DNA from: Mya arenaria
Taxonomy: Eukaryota; Mollusca; Bivalvia; Myida; Myidae
Length of the DNA stretch: 64,000 nt
Direction of reading: 5' to 3'
Assembly: GCF_026914265.1 (NCBI RefSeq)
Contig: NC_069122.1
Span: 40,534,625-40,598,624, forward strand
Part shown: positions 54,259 through 64,000 of the stretch, one piece after another
How the letters are laid out: the number at the start of each line of letters is the position of its first letter
Position numbering within the stretch: position 1 is the first letter of the stretch
Notes under the pieces: model-generated
The model's input: only the letters and a program-made list of their open reading frames with translations
Databases searched by the model: none
Told to the model about the DNA's origin: nothing
Program-made: the position numbers and the translations under genes

Positions 54259-56262
54259 ATGTACATAGGGAGTTACGTTTATATTCCATGGTGGATTTAT
54301 GGCCCAGTGGGGTTTATAGTCACCGTCGTTGCTCTACTGTACATGTACACAACATATAAACACGGATACTTTCGAAGGAGGGGAATTAACTGCGACAAAC
54401 CTGCGCCGTTTATGGGTCACCTGAAGCAACTTATCTCTCTTGGTTCGCATGAGTACGACAGACAGTGTGCGGAACGTTACGGCGGCGTATGGGGATTCTT
54501 CTACGGGAATCACCCCGCCGTCATGGTAGCAGACCCGGACATGGTCAAGGTAATACAAAATGTTATGTCTATTAAGCACCCCCCCCCCCCCATTTCGTAA
54601 ATGAAAGCATTGCTCTCTGCCTTCAACTCATTCCATTATATGTTTCCTTCCTTCCTTCCTTCCTTCCTTCCTTCCTTCCTTCCTTCCTTCCTTCCTTCCT
54701 TCCTTCCTTCCTTCCTTCCTTCCTTCCTTCCTTCCTTCCTTCCTTCCTCCCTCCCTCCCTCCCTCCCTCCCTCCCTCCCTTCCTTCCTTCCTTCCTTCCT
54801 TCCTTCCTTCCTTCCTTCCTTCCTTCCTTCCTTCCTTCCTTCCTTCCTTCATGCCCGCCTCCATGCCTGCCTGCCTGACTTCCTGCCCTTCCTTCCTTCC
54901 TACCTGCCTTTGCATGCCATTAAATAGTGCATCGTCATGAACATTTGCAATCACAGATAATATCAGCAAACATTTTTATATGAAAAAAATCTCATGTTTC
55001 TTTCAGGAGATTTTGATCACGCAGTTTTCCAAATTCTATGATCGCGGCGACACGGTCCAGGTTTCTAAGGTATGGGAGAACTCGGTGAACAACGCCAAGG
55101 GGGTCAAATGGAAGTACCTCAGGGCCATATTACAACCGACCTTCAGCTCGGGGAAGATTAAGAGTATGAGACCCATTCTGAAACGCTGTCTTGATACTAT
55201 GATTGAATGCCTGGATGAGCGGTTGGAAAAGTCGGAGGACCAGGTTATTGACATGGGTGAAAGATTCAAGACGTTGACAATGGACGTGATATGCTCCACG
55301 GCGTTTGGGATTGAAGTCGACTCACAGAGACATCTAGATGACCCTTTTGTAAAGCATGCGTCGAACATACTGGACGGAAGTATTACACGAACTGTCCTAA
55401 TGTTAAACTTGTTTCCAGACATTCAGCCGCTTATCACATTCCTTTCAAAGAATTTCAATGAACCAGACGCGATGCAATTGACAAAACGGTTCGAAAGGCT
55501 ATTCAAGAACGGCGAGAAAACAACAGCGGCGAGTTTAACGACCTTCTTAAGCTTATGATGGACACGCAGACGGACAGTCCAGACAACGGTGTCTCCAGCG
55601 ATAAATCATTTGAACAAATGAAGCAAAGCGGGATGAGTGAAAATGACATTACAATTAATGGAATCATATTCCTCGCTGCGGGTCACGAGACCACGGCCGC
55701 CTTGCTTGGTTGGCTCGTGTACGTACTGGCGCAACATCCGGAAGTCCAGGACCGGCTGCTCGAGGAAGTGGATGCTCTTGAGGGTCGTCATACGACAGAT
55801 AACATCACGTACGACTCAATCTTAAAGATGGATTTCTTAGAGATGATTATGCAGGAGACACTACGTTTGTACCCACCAGCCGGCCGCTTTAATCGCCAAC
55901 CCGCGAGGGACATTACCATAAATGGCGTTCACTTCGAGAAAGGCATGGACATCACCTTTTCCACAAACGCCATCCACCGGAATCCGAAATACTGGCCGGA
56001 GCCTGAAAAATTTGATCCGGAACGCTTTTCACCGGAAAACAAACAGAAGATCTACCCATACAGCTATATTCCCTTTGGCGCTGGTCCTCGAAATTGTGTC
56101 GGAATGAAACTGGCGCTTGTGGAAGCCAAGATGGCGCTAGTACGGTTGTTACAGAACTTCCGATTGGAGCGCTCGGACCGCCTTAAGGTGCCACCGGTTT
56201 TTGAAAACGCGGGTGGGTTGATAAGACCACGTGACTTGTTTATCAAGCTTTTGAGAAGATGA
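54259..56262 (+). CDS. Cytochrome P450 (CYP3 clan), two exons, one frameshift
   Basis: Exon 1 is 54259-54549 (97 codons, donor AAG^GTAATA). Exon 2 is 55007-56262 (acceptor TTTCAG, phase 0). About 515 residues, normal for a microsomal P450. An N-terminal signal anchor (VGFIVTVVALLYMYTTY) precedes basic residues and PFMGH. C-helix region WKYLRAILQPTFSSGK is typical of the CYP3 clan. Oxygen-binding I helix AGHETT (322-327), ETLR (381-384), PERF (435-438), haem loop FGAGPRNCVG (454-463; Cys461). Family role: NADPH-dependent monooxygenase on the ER membrane acting on lipids or xenobiotics; substrate unknown. The frame breaks in the A-run at 55483-55486 (about codon 257), where one A appears to be missing. 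Downstream codons are intact to TGA at 56260. Pseudogene, allele or sequencing error are all possible. Confidence 0.9.
54581..54910. repeat. C-run and (CCTT)n/(CCCT)n microsatellite in the P450 intron
   Basis: About ten C at 54581-54590. CCTT repeats run from about 54642 to 54851, interrupted by CCCT units at about 54747-54780, then decay. The long open frames here are artefacts of the 4-bp unit. The intron is 457 bp. Confidence 0.95.
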
Positions 56263-57374
56263 AACTTTTGATGAAAATGTTTATTCATGAAAAATGTTTG
56301 TTTTTCATAGACAGTGTGTTTGCAAGTTGGGACACTTTGCCTTCTTTGAAACACAGAATATATTAAACAGCAACAATAGCAAATGTTTAATTCATAACTA
56401 ATGATTTTAAGTTTTATATTGTCCTAGATACAGTAACATTTGCACATGCGTATTTTCTATGATATTAATTTTTGACACGTTAAAACCACAGGGGGGAAGT
56501 ATCAGTCAAAGATCGTGATTCGTTTTATATACAGTTGAACACCGCTATTCCGAACACCGTTTATCCGAAGTTGTCGCTATTTCAAAATTATTTTTCGGTC
56601 CCGGTGTTCAACTGTATGATAGTGTATGTGTCAATTCAATTTTAATTGATTTTGTTACGTTTACTGGGCAAGGAGTGAAAACTAAGTAGGCGATTATAAA
56701 GTAACTCGCTCATGGTTTGTATAATGCGCTTTTTTAATTACGGAATAAAGTGTGGCAAATCAAGGAGTGTTAAAACGAAAATACAAAAAGCTGGAACCCT
56801 TTAGCAAATGTTGGTATTTGCTCAAATATCGTCTTTAAAGACCACAATTTGGAAAATTAATTACAACTGTAAAGTCGCGTGATTGATTGATTGACATTAT
56901 CAAGTGATGTTATCAATGAATCATTAAGAGGTCAACATATCAACCACTTTTTTAAAGTCCCGGTGGGCGTGAGGACTAGACCGCTTTTTCTACTTTATCT
57001 TACCCATTCTGTAAATAGAACGACCCGACTATAACCGGAAACATTTTTTCAAATGACGTCACAATAACGCGGGAAAAGATCAACCACTTGAAATCACTTT
57101 AAAACGTAAAAATTGAAACACTTCTGGCACCAATATATTTAAAATATAATAAACTAACACTTTCTAAAATGTTGATCTATATTTTACGGGACCTGCCGAC
57201 ACAATACAACCAATAACAAGATCAATAGGTTTCATGTATATTGTTATGCAATGAATTACGATCCGAACATATCCGAAGATTGATGAACGCAATTGCCGCA
57301 AGGCAGTTCATTAAAGGAATGGAAGTTGAGGTGTAAATATTTTATGTTAAAGATAGATGAAATGAAGTAATATA
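56263..57374. other. P450 3' flank; small foldback MITE at 56532-56614
   Basis: A variant poly(A) signal, ATTAAA, lies at about 56362, 100 bases after the stop. At 56532-56614, CAGTTGAACACCG and CGGTGTTCAACTG form perfect 13-bp arms flanked by TA on both sides. This is a very short pogo-type MITE related in its ends to the one at 23247. The rest is AT-rich. Confidence 0.6.
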
Positions 57375-57660
57375 TTAATGATTTAAAACGAGGTGAGTGA
57401 GCTAAGCTAACGAAGCATTCTTAATCATTAAAGTATTACTTTAGGTCATCTAACTGATTAAGAATACAAAGTTATCGGCTGACTCATTTTAAACGCAAAG
57501 TCTGACACAGGAAAGTGTGTATCGGATGAATGGCAATAGGCGGACCTTTAAACACCCGCAAAAGTTCGAATTCTAAATGATTAGGGGTAGTATTTCATGA
57601 ATGTTTATCTGAAATTTCATTGGCTGAGAATCTCGGTTGTATTCTAACTTCGTAAATCGT
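57375..57660 (+). repeat. Dispersed repeat, copy 1
   Basis: Contains TTTAGGTCATCTAACTGATT, GTGTGTATCGGATGAATGGC, GGACCTTTAAACACCCGC and TGAGAATCTCGGTTGTATTC in order. The same order appears on the minus strand at 62095-62400. Confidence 0.75.
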
Positions 57661-58809
57661 TATTTCTCCAATTTTCGACGGTTTATCAAAAGATCATAAC
57701 TATAATTATTTCTGAAATATGTTCCCGCCATCTCCCACATGTACATCAAGCACCTATGGTTTAAATACTATGCGTATATGTGATTAAATTTATCGTAAAA
57801 CCAATAAAATATAACTAAGATTTACATAAACTCCCTCCGGCATATAATACAAAACCAAAGTATATATTATATCGAACTTATATCAATCGCTCGCATTTTG
57901 CCAAGGATTCGGAAACAACTTAAAGTTGTGTTATTTAAACCATAATTTTTGTGAGGAACTTTGTCATATTGGATGCTTGGTATGTAATTCATTTTTATGT
58001 GACCTTTTTGAAGCGTATATCGTATATAGTGTAGTCTTGTCTTTTTATATCGATTGAAGTAAAACGCGACATATTGCGAAAATTATGTGGAATTGTCCAT
58101 TTTAGAAAAAAAAAATTGACAACCTATAGTTAATCGACAAAACTATCAATGTCAAGTCGACATAACTGGTTGGATCTGATTGGTCGATAAAAACCAATGT
58201 CAACAGACCACCTTAAAAAGTATGTATTTAAGTTGAAATGATTTTGAAAACATAATTTGTTATTACCGTTATTTCACACTGATCTCTCGCTGTCATATAT
58301 TGTCATGTATTGATTTTTACTCTACATGTATAAAACAGTTATTAGTTTTGTATTCTATGCGATGTCATATATGTTCTATATATTATAAATATTGCATTGA
58401 TCACTCGACAACTTCTATATTATTTTTTCAAATAGATACACACACATGGACAGTATGTCTACATGTATTTCTGAATAAAAAAATATAACTCGACAAGCCG
58501 ACATTAAACACATCGACATGGTCAAAACATTGGTATACTGTATACGCTTCCATATAATGAATAAAAAAGTGTATATTTCATCAGTTATATATTTTATAAA
58601 AATACCCTAAATTTGATAATCTATTGAACAAATTCAATCACCACTGAAAAACAACAACAATTATCTAACTTTCAGCAGAGTTTTTAATAACCGCTTACGA
58701 TGAAGTGTTCAGCATACTCATCAAGGGTCTCAAATAATAAATACTATACATTCCTTAGGCAATTAATTTAAAAAAGTAATATAATTCAAAACCAAATAGT
58801 TAAGTGTAA
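57661..58809. other. No gene seen
   Basis: AT-rich intergenic DNA without recognisable features. Confidence 0.5.
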
Positions 58810-59062
58810 TGCACCAGTCAATGGTAACCACGCCCCACCCCATGTCCTGGGAATAGCAGGGAAATTTTCCGTCCAGCCAAGCCCGGGACCCTAAGTAAGG
58901 CCTATTCCCCGCTATATTTGGTGCGAAGAAAAAACCACCGCATTCACCCGGCACTTCGGGGCAGCCTGGCAGATAAAAACACGGCCCATTTCCACGGCTG
59001 CCCCCGGGATACCCCCGGACATGGGGGGAGGGGGGGGGGCGTGGTTGCAATTGACTGGTGCA
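58810..59062 (-). mobile_element. PIF/Harbinger-type MITE, copy B
   Basis: Ends TGCACCAGTCAATGGTAACC and, inverted, TGCACCAGTCAATTGCAACC. The left flank is TAA. The interior is GC-rich and runs opposite to copies A and D. Open frames within it are MITE sequence. Confidence 0.85.
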
Positions 59063-59310
59063 GTACATGCAAAAGATCGATGAAAAGTACTACCAGACAA
59101 TAGAAACCTATCGCTAGTAAATTTTACTATCAGCGGTAACCGGCTTAGTTCGCGAAAAATCACAAGGTTATTTATAAATTAGATGGCATTCTAAAACAAA
59201 ACAATATTAATTTTGAGAACAAAAGAAAAAGTAATCACACTAAGATAAGTTTAGTTTAGTTTGATACACTTATTTCTTATCGCTTGATTGTGACGAAAGC
59301 TGTTAGTTTA

Positions 59311-59633
59311 TGCACCAGCCAATTACGACCCCCACCCCCCACCCCCGTTCCGGGGGAATAGTTGGAACTTTGACTTCAGGTCCAGCCAATCCCGGGTAAA
59401 ATCCCCGTCCCGCAGCGACAAACTGCTCGTAAAATCCACGCCAAATACCCACGCACCCCGGGATACCTAGGTAAGGCCCATTCCCCGCTACTTTCGGGAA
59501 AACAAAACCATCGCACATCGCACTCACTCGGCAATGCGGGGCCACCTGGAAGGTAAAATCACGGTCCTTCCCCCCCCCCCTATCCCAGGCATACCCCCGG
59601 ACATGGTGGCCGTGGTTATAATTGACAAGTGCA
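59311..59633 (-). mobile_element. PIF/Harbinger-type MITE, copy C
   Basis: Starts TGCACCAGCCAATTACGACC after TTA and ends AATTGACAAGTGCA. Same orientation as copy B. Contains several C-runs. Confidence 0.85.
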
Positions 59634-59901
59634 TTCTAGAATAACTCTCGAATCCGTTTCCTTGATGGAAACCAGTAATTTTGAGAGGTCGTGAGGAAGT
59701 GTACCTGGTTGGCATTGAACCCACAACCTATTTGGTAAGCGGTGGATACCTGTACCACAAAACATTCTCACCCTGTTGTGGTTGAACCCACAATCTATTG
59801 GGTAACAGATGGCCCCTTTTCCACTTGACAAAGTGCACCCGCTAAATTGAAATACCAAACATCGCTTTTAACCACTTTTACATTTAAACATGTTAGTCTT
59901 A

Positions 59902-60201
59902 TGCACCAGTCAATTGTAACCATGCCCCCAAGGTCCGGGGGTATACCGTGGATGGCCGGGGAAATGGGCCGTGTTTTTACCTTCCAGGTGGCCCTGCAGT
60001 GCCGGATGAATGCGGTGGTTTTGTCTTCGCGCCAAAGATAGCGCGGAATGGGCCGTACTCTGGGGTGCCGTGGCTTTTGGTGGGGATTTTACCAGCAGTT
60101 CGTTCCCGCAGGGCGGGGATTTTTACTCGGGCTTGGATGGAAAAAATAAAAGTCCCCACTATTCCCCGTACCTGGGGGGGGGGGTACAATTGACTGGTGC
60201 A
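59902..60201 (+). mobile_element. PIF/Harbinger-type MITE, copy D
   Basis: Ends TGCACCAGTCAATTGTAACC and, inverted, TGCACCAGTCAATTGTACCC. TTA occurs on both sides, a perfect 3-bp target duplication as in PIF/Harbinger elements. It is the best preserved copy. Confidence 0.9.
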
Positions 60202-60204
60202 TTA

Positions 60205-60794
60205 GGGCAACTGACTGTAAGGTCAATAATATGCTAACTAGTTGTCATCTTACATTCCGATGGACCTGAGGACTTCAAACAGGCCCTTATACATTGACCG
60301 TTCAATCTGAACGCAAGAGATTGATCGAAATTACACCAGATGGTCGAGTAGTTACAATTGAGTCCATATATTTACAAGTAATTGGTTCGGTTCAACATGA
60401 CCGCCCCCCCCCCCCCTCCACACACACACACACACACACAACACAGGAATCGAATATATATAACTTCATAAAGCTGTGTAGCCAACGTTAAGTTAAAATT
60501 TAAGCGATTGCTGAGGTGATGTTGACACTGTGAAACCTTAACTTGACAAGTGTCATTAACGAATCGATTTGCGGTGTAAACGGATATTTTTTATAGTGAG
60601 TTACACAGTGAAATATGGACATATATTTAATTTGGTAGCGACTTTAATATCTTAGTAGTAAATTGTTAACATGGAATGTTTGTGTTTTACTTTTAAGCGT
60701 TTGGTGTGCATTTTGGAACATAGAACACGTAAAACATCGCAAAAAAGCTTGCATAAAATAACTCTTTCCAAACGAGGGTCAAAGTATTTGTTAT
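60205..60794. other. No gene; C-run and (CA)n
   Basis: A C-run followed by about eleven CA units at 60404-60445. The rest is featureless. Confidence 0.6.
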
Positions 60795-61035
60795 CAAATT
60801 ATATTTTATGCCATATAAACAAGTTTAATATTAATCCTAGGGTTCATCCTGCGAGTTGCCCGGCCACTACTTGGCATTCCTCGCCACATTGTTGTTGTTT
60901 TTTTATTTAATCATATTTCATTCCATATAAACAAGATCAATATTAAATCCTTGGGCTCATCCTCCGGGTTGCCCGGCCACTACTTTGCATTCCTTACCAC
61001 ATTATTGGTGTTGTTGTTGTTTATTCAATCATAAC
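60795..61035. repeat. Tandem duplication, about 110-bp unit
   Basis: CCATATAAACAAGTTTAATA..GTTGCCCGGCCACTACTTGG occurs at about 60811. Its copy, CCATATAAACAAGATCAATA..GTTGCCCGGCCACTACTTTG, begins at about 60923. Both end in (GTT)n plus TTCAATCATA. The open frame from 60671 is not supported as a gene. Confidence 0.8.
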
Positions 61036-62094
61036 TCATGTCAAATTGTGAAACATCCTGGTTAAATCCTATTTATGGGCTATTACACATAACATCATTA
61101 TTATTCGTGTTCTATGGTATTGTTAAAATAACATCTTGGACGTAATCCCAGTTAATTGGAATTGGTATCTTTTCAACACAGTACTACTATAATCATGGAT
61201 AAGCTTCGTGTTGAAAAGGATTCCTTGTTTCCTTTTTTAACCTGATCATATTTAGGGCTCATAATTCAAATTTACCTCTGGTTTATCCGACTCAAGAAGA
61301 ACCGAATTGCCTACATCCGAAGGGATAGATGTTTGTTATTTCGAGCCATGCGAGTGAGGCTATTCCCTTCGGCTAGGCGCACTGATGGCCACGGCGCCTC
61401 ACTTAGTTTCGAGTTGTGAACACCTTGGAGTGAGTTTCAAGATAATTTACTTTGTGAACTTGTTTCAAAAGCGGTGGAATATAAATTTAAATAAGACGGG
61501 GGTCGGTTGAGCATGATTTGACTAAAGATGTTCAGAGATATATGTCACTGTCACTGACAGTGCTTGTTGATGACACCACCATTCGAATCCCGATAACGAA
61601 ACATGAGCTTCCTCTTTTTCCGTCCGTCCGTGCATCCTTAAATAGGTTAGCGGTAAACATGTCTTTATCCTTTTAATGCTTGATTGAATTTCGGTTAACG
61701 CGGCAAAAAGTGTCATGTGAGCTATTGTGACCACACACCATCTGGTGCCCGTCCTTGAATGACGTCACTTACCACGCCGGGTTCAGCAACAACAATTCAA
61801 CAACATTTAACAATGCTTTTCTTTGCACGATTTATATCATAGCTATTTCAACCAGATCTCTTGTTTTCATGGCAACTAGAATAAAAAAAATTGAAATCCT
61901 TGGTAGAATTCTACCAGTAGTCGGGTAGAATTAAAGTCTAATGAACTCTGCTTAGTTTAATTTAATTTCGTTCTTGCGGTTTAAGTTATCATCCTTCAAA
62001 CAGTTCGTTATGTTACCCTTCTTTATCGTTACATGGGACCAATCACAAATTTAATCCAATCCTACTCCCATGATTACATAATTATTGAATACAA
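61036..62094. other. No gene seen
   Basis: An 11-bp inverted repeat, CTTTTCAACAC/GTGTTGAAAAG, lies at 61169-61218. A GC-richer patch at 61330-61400 has no frame. Otherwise ordinary AT-rich DNA. Confidence 0.5.
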
Positions 62095-62400
62095 CCTACA
62101 TTTTAAGCCATTTGAATTGCAGATAGGCAATATTTTAAGTACTAGACTAAACCATTAAGAATTTAACCTTACGCGGGTGTTTAAAGGTTCGCCTACTGCC
62201 ACTCATCCGATACACACTCCTTGCGCCAAATTTTTCGTTGTCATTTATCAGCCAATAAGGTTGTACTATAAGTCAGTTACATGACCTGAAGTAATTTCTT
62301 TATAATATAGAAGGGCTCTTTCTGTGCGCTCACTCGGCCCGTTCTTATTCATTAAGAATTTACATCATGTCATCTAACTATTACGTAGACTTTACATTGG
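62095..62400 (-). repeat. Dispersed repeat, copy 2 (inverted)
   Basis: Reverse complement of the 57375-57660 block, including GTGTGTATCGGATGAGTGGC and GAACCTTTAAACACCCGC, with moderate divergence. Confidence 0.75.
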
Positions 62401-63119
62401 AGGCTGTCAATCACTGATGTGAAATAGGCGTTTCATATTCCAGCATCTGAGCTAAACCAAATATAAGTGTTTTAATTACAAAATGTGATACATGAATATT
62501 CACACATATACGGTTTTTGAAAACTATGGGTCAACACAGACGTTTTTAAATACATTTAAAAGCCTGCGGGAGTTTGACATTTAATAAATAATTATTTGAT
62601 ATTTAAAGTGACACTCTTATTCAAAATCAATACATACACATGTTTAACAAAAATCAATTTTGACTTATAAACCTTTAACTACTTACTAAATAATATATGA
62701 ATTACTGATAATAAGATTGTAACCATGTATTTTATAACAGAAAGTGCCAAAATATTAAATGATTGGTGAATGCTAAAAGATTTACTGTTGTCTACTATAG
62801 TCTCATAGGTTAGAAATTCCGTGTTTTATGTGTTTTTTTGTTGTTGTTTTTCAAATCAAACTCGATATCCTTCATAAGAACCATCTTTTACGACATTTAT
62901 TCATCCCTTTTGGAATTTTAAAACAATATTATTAATTGTGGTAAATCTTATTTGGGGGTAAGAGTGCATCTTTAAGAAAATAACAGTCCTTTTGTGAGGA
63001 CTTGTACTTAAATCAACTCTCAACTCAACAAAATTTATTTGTAAATCGATTACAATGAATACATGTTTTCATATATTTTGATCATAAATACTCCGTCGGT
63101 ATAACGTAAACAAAATTGG
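62401..63119. other. No gene seen
   Basis: AT-rich spacer before the terminal minisatellite. Confidence 0.5.
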
Positions 63120-64000
63120 TTTTGCAATATATCATTCAAAAGTGTTAATATAATTAAACATATACTTAAGTACTAATAATTGGAGGTCTAAAGTGTCAAT
63201 ATCATTAAACATATACTTGAGTAATATTGATTGGAGGTCTAAAGTGTCAATATAATTAAAAATATACTTGAGTAATATTAATTGGAGGTCTAAAGCGTTA
63301 ATACAATTCAACATATAATTGAGTAATATTAACTGGAGGTCTAAAACGTTAATATAATTCAACATATAATTGAGTAATATTAACTGGAGGTCTAAAACGT
63401 TAATATAATTCAACATATAATTGAGTAATATTAATTTTGCAATATATCATTCAAAAGCGTTAATATAATTCAACATATACTTGAGTAATATTAATTGGAG
63501 GTCTAAAGCGTTATTATAATTCAACATATACTTAAGTAATATTAATTGGAGGTCTAAAGCGTTATTATAATTCAACATATACTTAAGTACTATTAATTGG
63601 AGGTCTAAAGCGTTATTATAATTCAACATATACTTAAGTAATATTAATTGGAGGTCTAAAGCGTTATTATAATTAAACATATACTTAAGTAATATTAATT
63701 GGAGGTCTAAAACGTTATTATAATTCAACATATACTTAAGTACTATTAATTGGAGGTCTAAAGCGTTATTATAATTCAACATATACTTAAGTACTATTGA
63801 TTGGAGGTCTAAAGCGTTATTATAATTAAACATATACTTAAGTAATATTAATTGGAGGTCTAAAGCGTTATTATAATTCAACATATACTTAAGTACTATT
63901 GATTGGAGGTCTAAAGCGTTATTATAATTAAACATATACTTAAGTAATATTAATTGGAGGTCTAAAGCGTTATTATAATTCAACATATACTTAAGTACTA
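63120..64000 (-). repeat. 51-bp minisatellite, about 17 copies, continues past the window
   Basis: The unit contains AACATATACTTAAGTAATAT and TAATTGGAGGTCTAAAGCGT, with period 51. The array has two blocks (63120-63433 and 63434-64000), each opening with TTTTGCAATATATCATTCAA, so a block was itself duplicated. Divisibility by three keeps a minus frame open (63132-63416 and 63447-63986) with a 17-residue repeat, LNYNNALDLQLILLKYM. This is probably not a gene. Confidence 0.92.

Noticed and set aside
54601..54969. 108- and 113-codon frames in the CCTT tract
   Set aside because: Products of a tetranucleotide microsatellite inside the P450 intron.
58763..60237. Several 60-100 codon frames with Pro/Gly-rich peptides
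   Set aside because: They coincide with MITE copies B, C and D, whose GC-rich interior lacks stops by composition.
60671..60910. 79-codon open frame
   Set aside because: Runs into a tandem duplication and has no recognisable domain.

Overview
The window is animal nuclear DNA, most likely from a marine or freshwater bivalve mollusc (inference). It is AT-rich, genes are split by long introns, and intergenic space is packed with small non-autonomous transposons, satellites and minisatellites. Two things point to a bivalve: an NLR-like gene that pairs an alpha-helical HEPN-like N-terminus with a NACHT domain and unusual repeats, and tandem-repeat-bearing elements with a GTCGTCGGCGTC-type head like those common in clams and oysters. 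There are no prokaryotic genes, rRNA genes or CRISPR arrays.

Layout. 1-16 kb: no convincing gene; minisatellites, a degenerate peptidase-like remnant (3.4 kb), a tandem-repeat element (4.2-5.0 kb), a large 81-bp minisatellite (6.5-9.7 kb), a LINE 3' fragment (11.3 kb) and a TIR element (14.6-15.3 kb). 16.5 kb: a small tandem array that looks derived from the start of the neighbouring NLR gene. 18.3-37.4 kb: one plus-strand NLR-like gene, which I assemble as six exons whose intron phases all agree. Its third and fourth introns (8.1 and 4.9 kb) hold a decayed Tc1-like transposon, pogo-type and other MITEs, satellites and an internal duplication. The reading frame has one in-frame stop, in exon 4. 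37.9-42 kb: MITEs, including an 822-bp hAT-type element with target-site duplications. 42.1-47.1 kb: a dead, internally deleted I-like/RNase H-bearing LINE. 49-53 kb: hairpins, tRNA-like repeats and a possible small secreted cysteine-rich peptide. 54.3-56.3 kb: a cytochrome P450 of the CYP3 clan in two exons, with a one-base frameshift. 52.7-60.2 kb: four copies of one PIF/Harbinger-type MITE around the P450. 57-62 kb: an inverted pair of dispersed repeats. 63.1-64 kb: a 51-bp minisatellite that runs off the window end.

The two real genes are unrelated in function: a predicted cytosolic innate-immune STAND ATPase and a predicted ER-membrane monooxygenase. Both carry one apparent inactivating lesion in an otherwise well preserved frame. 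Each could be a recent pseudogene, a polymorphic allele or an assembly error. All functional calls rest on motifs read by eye; no database search was run.
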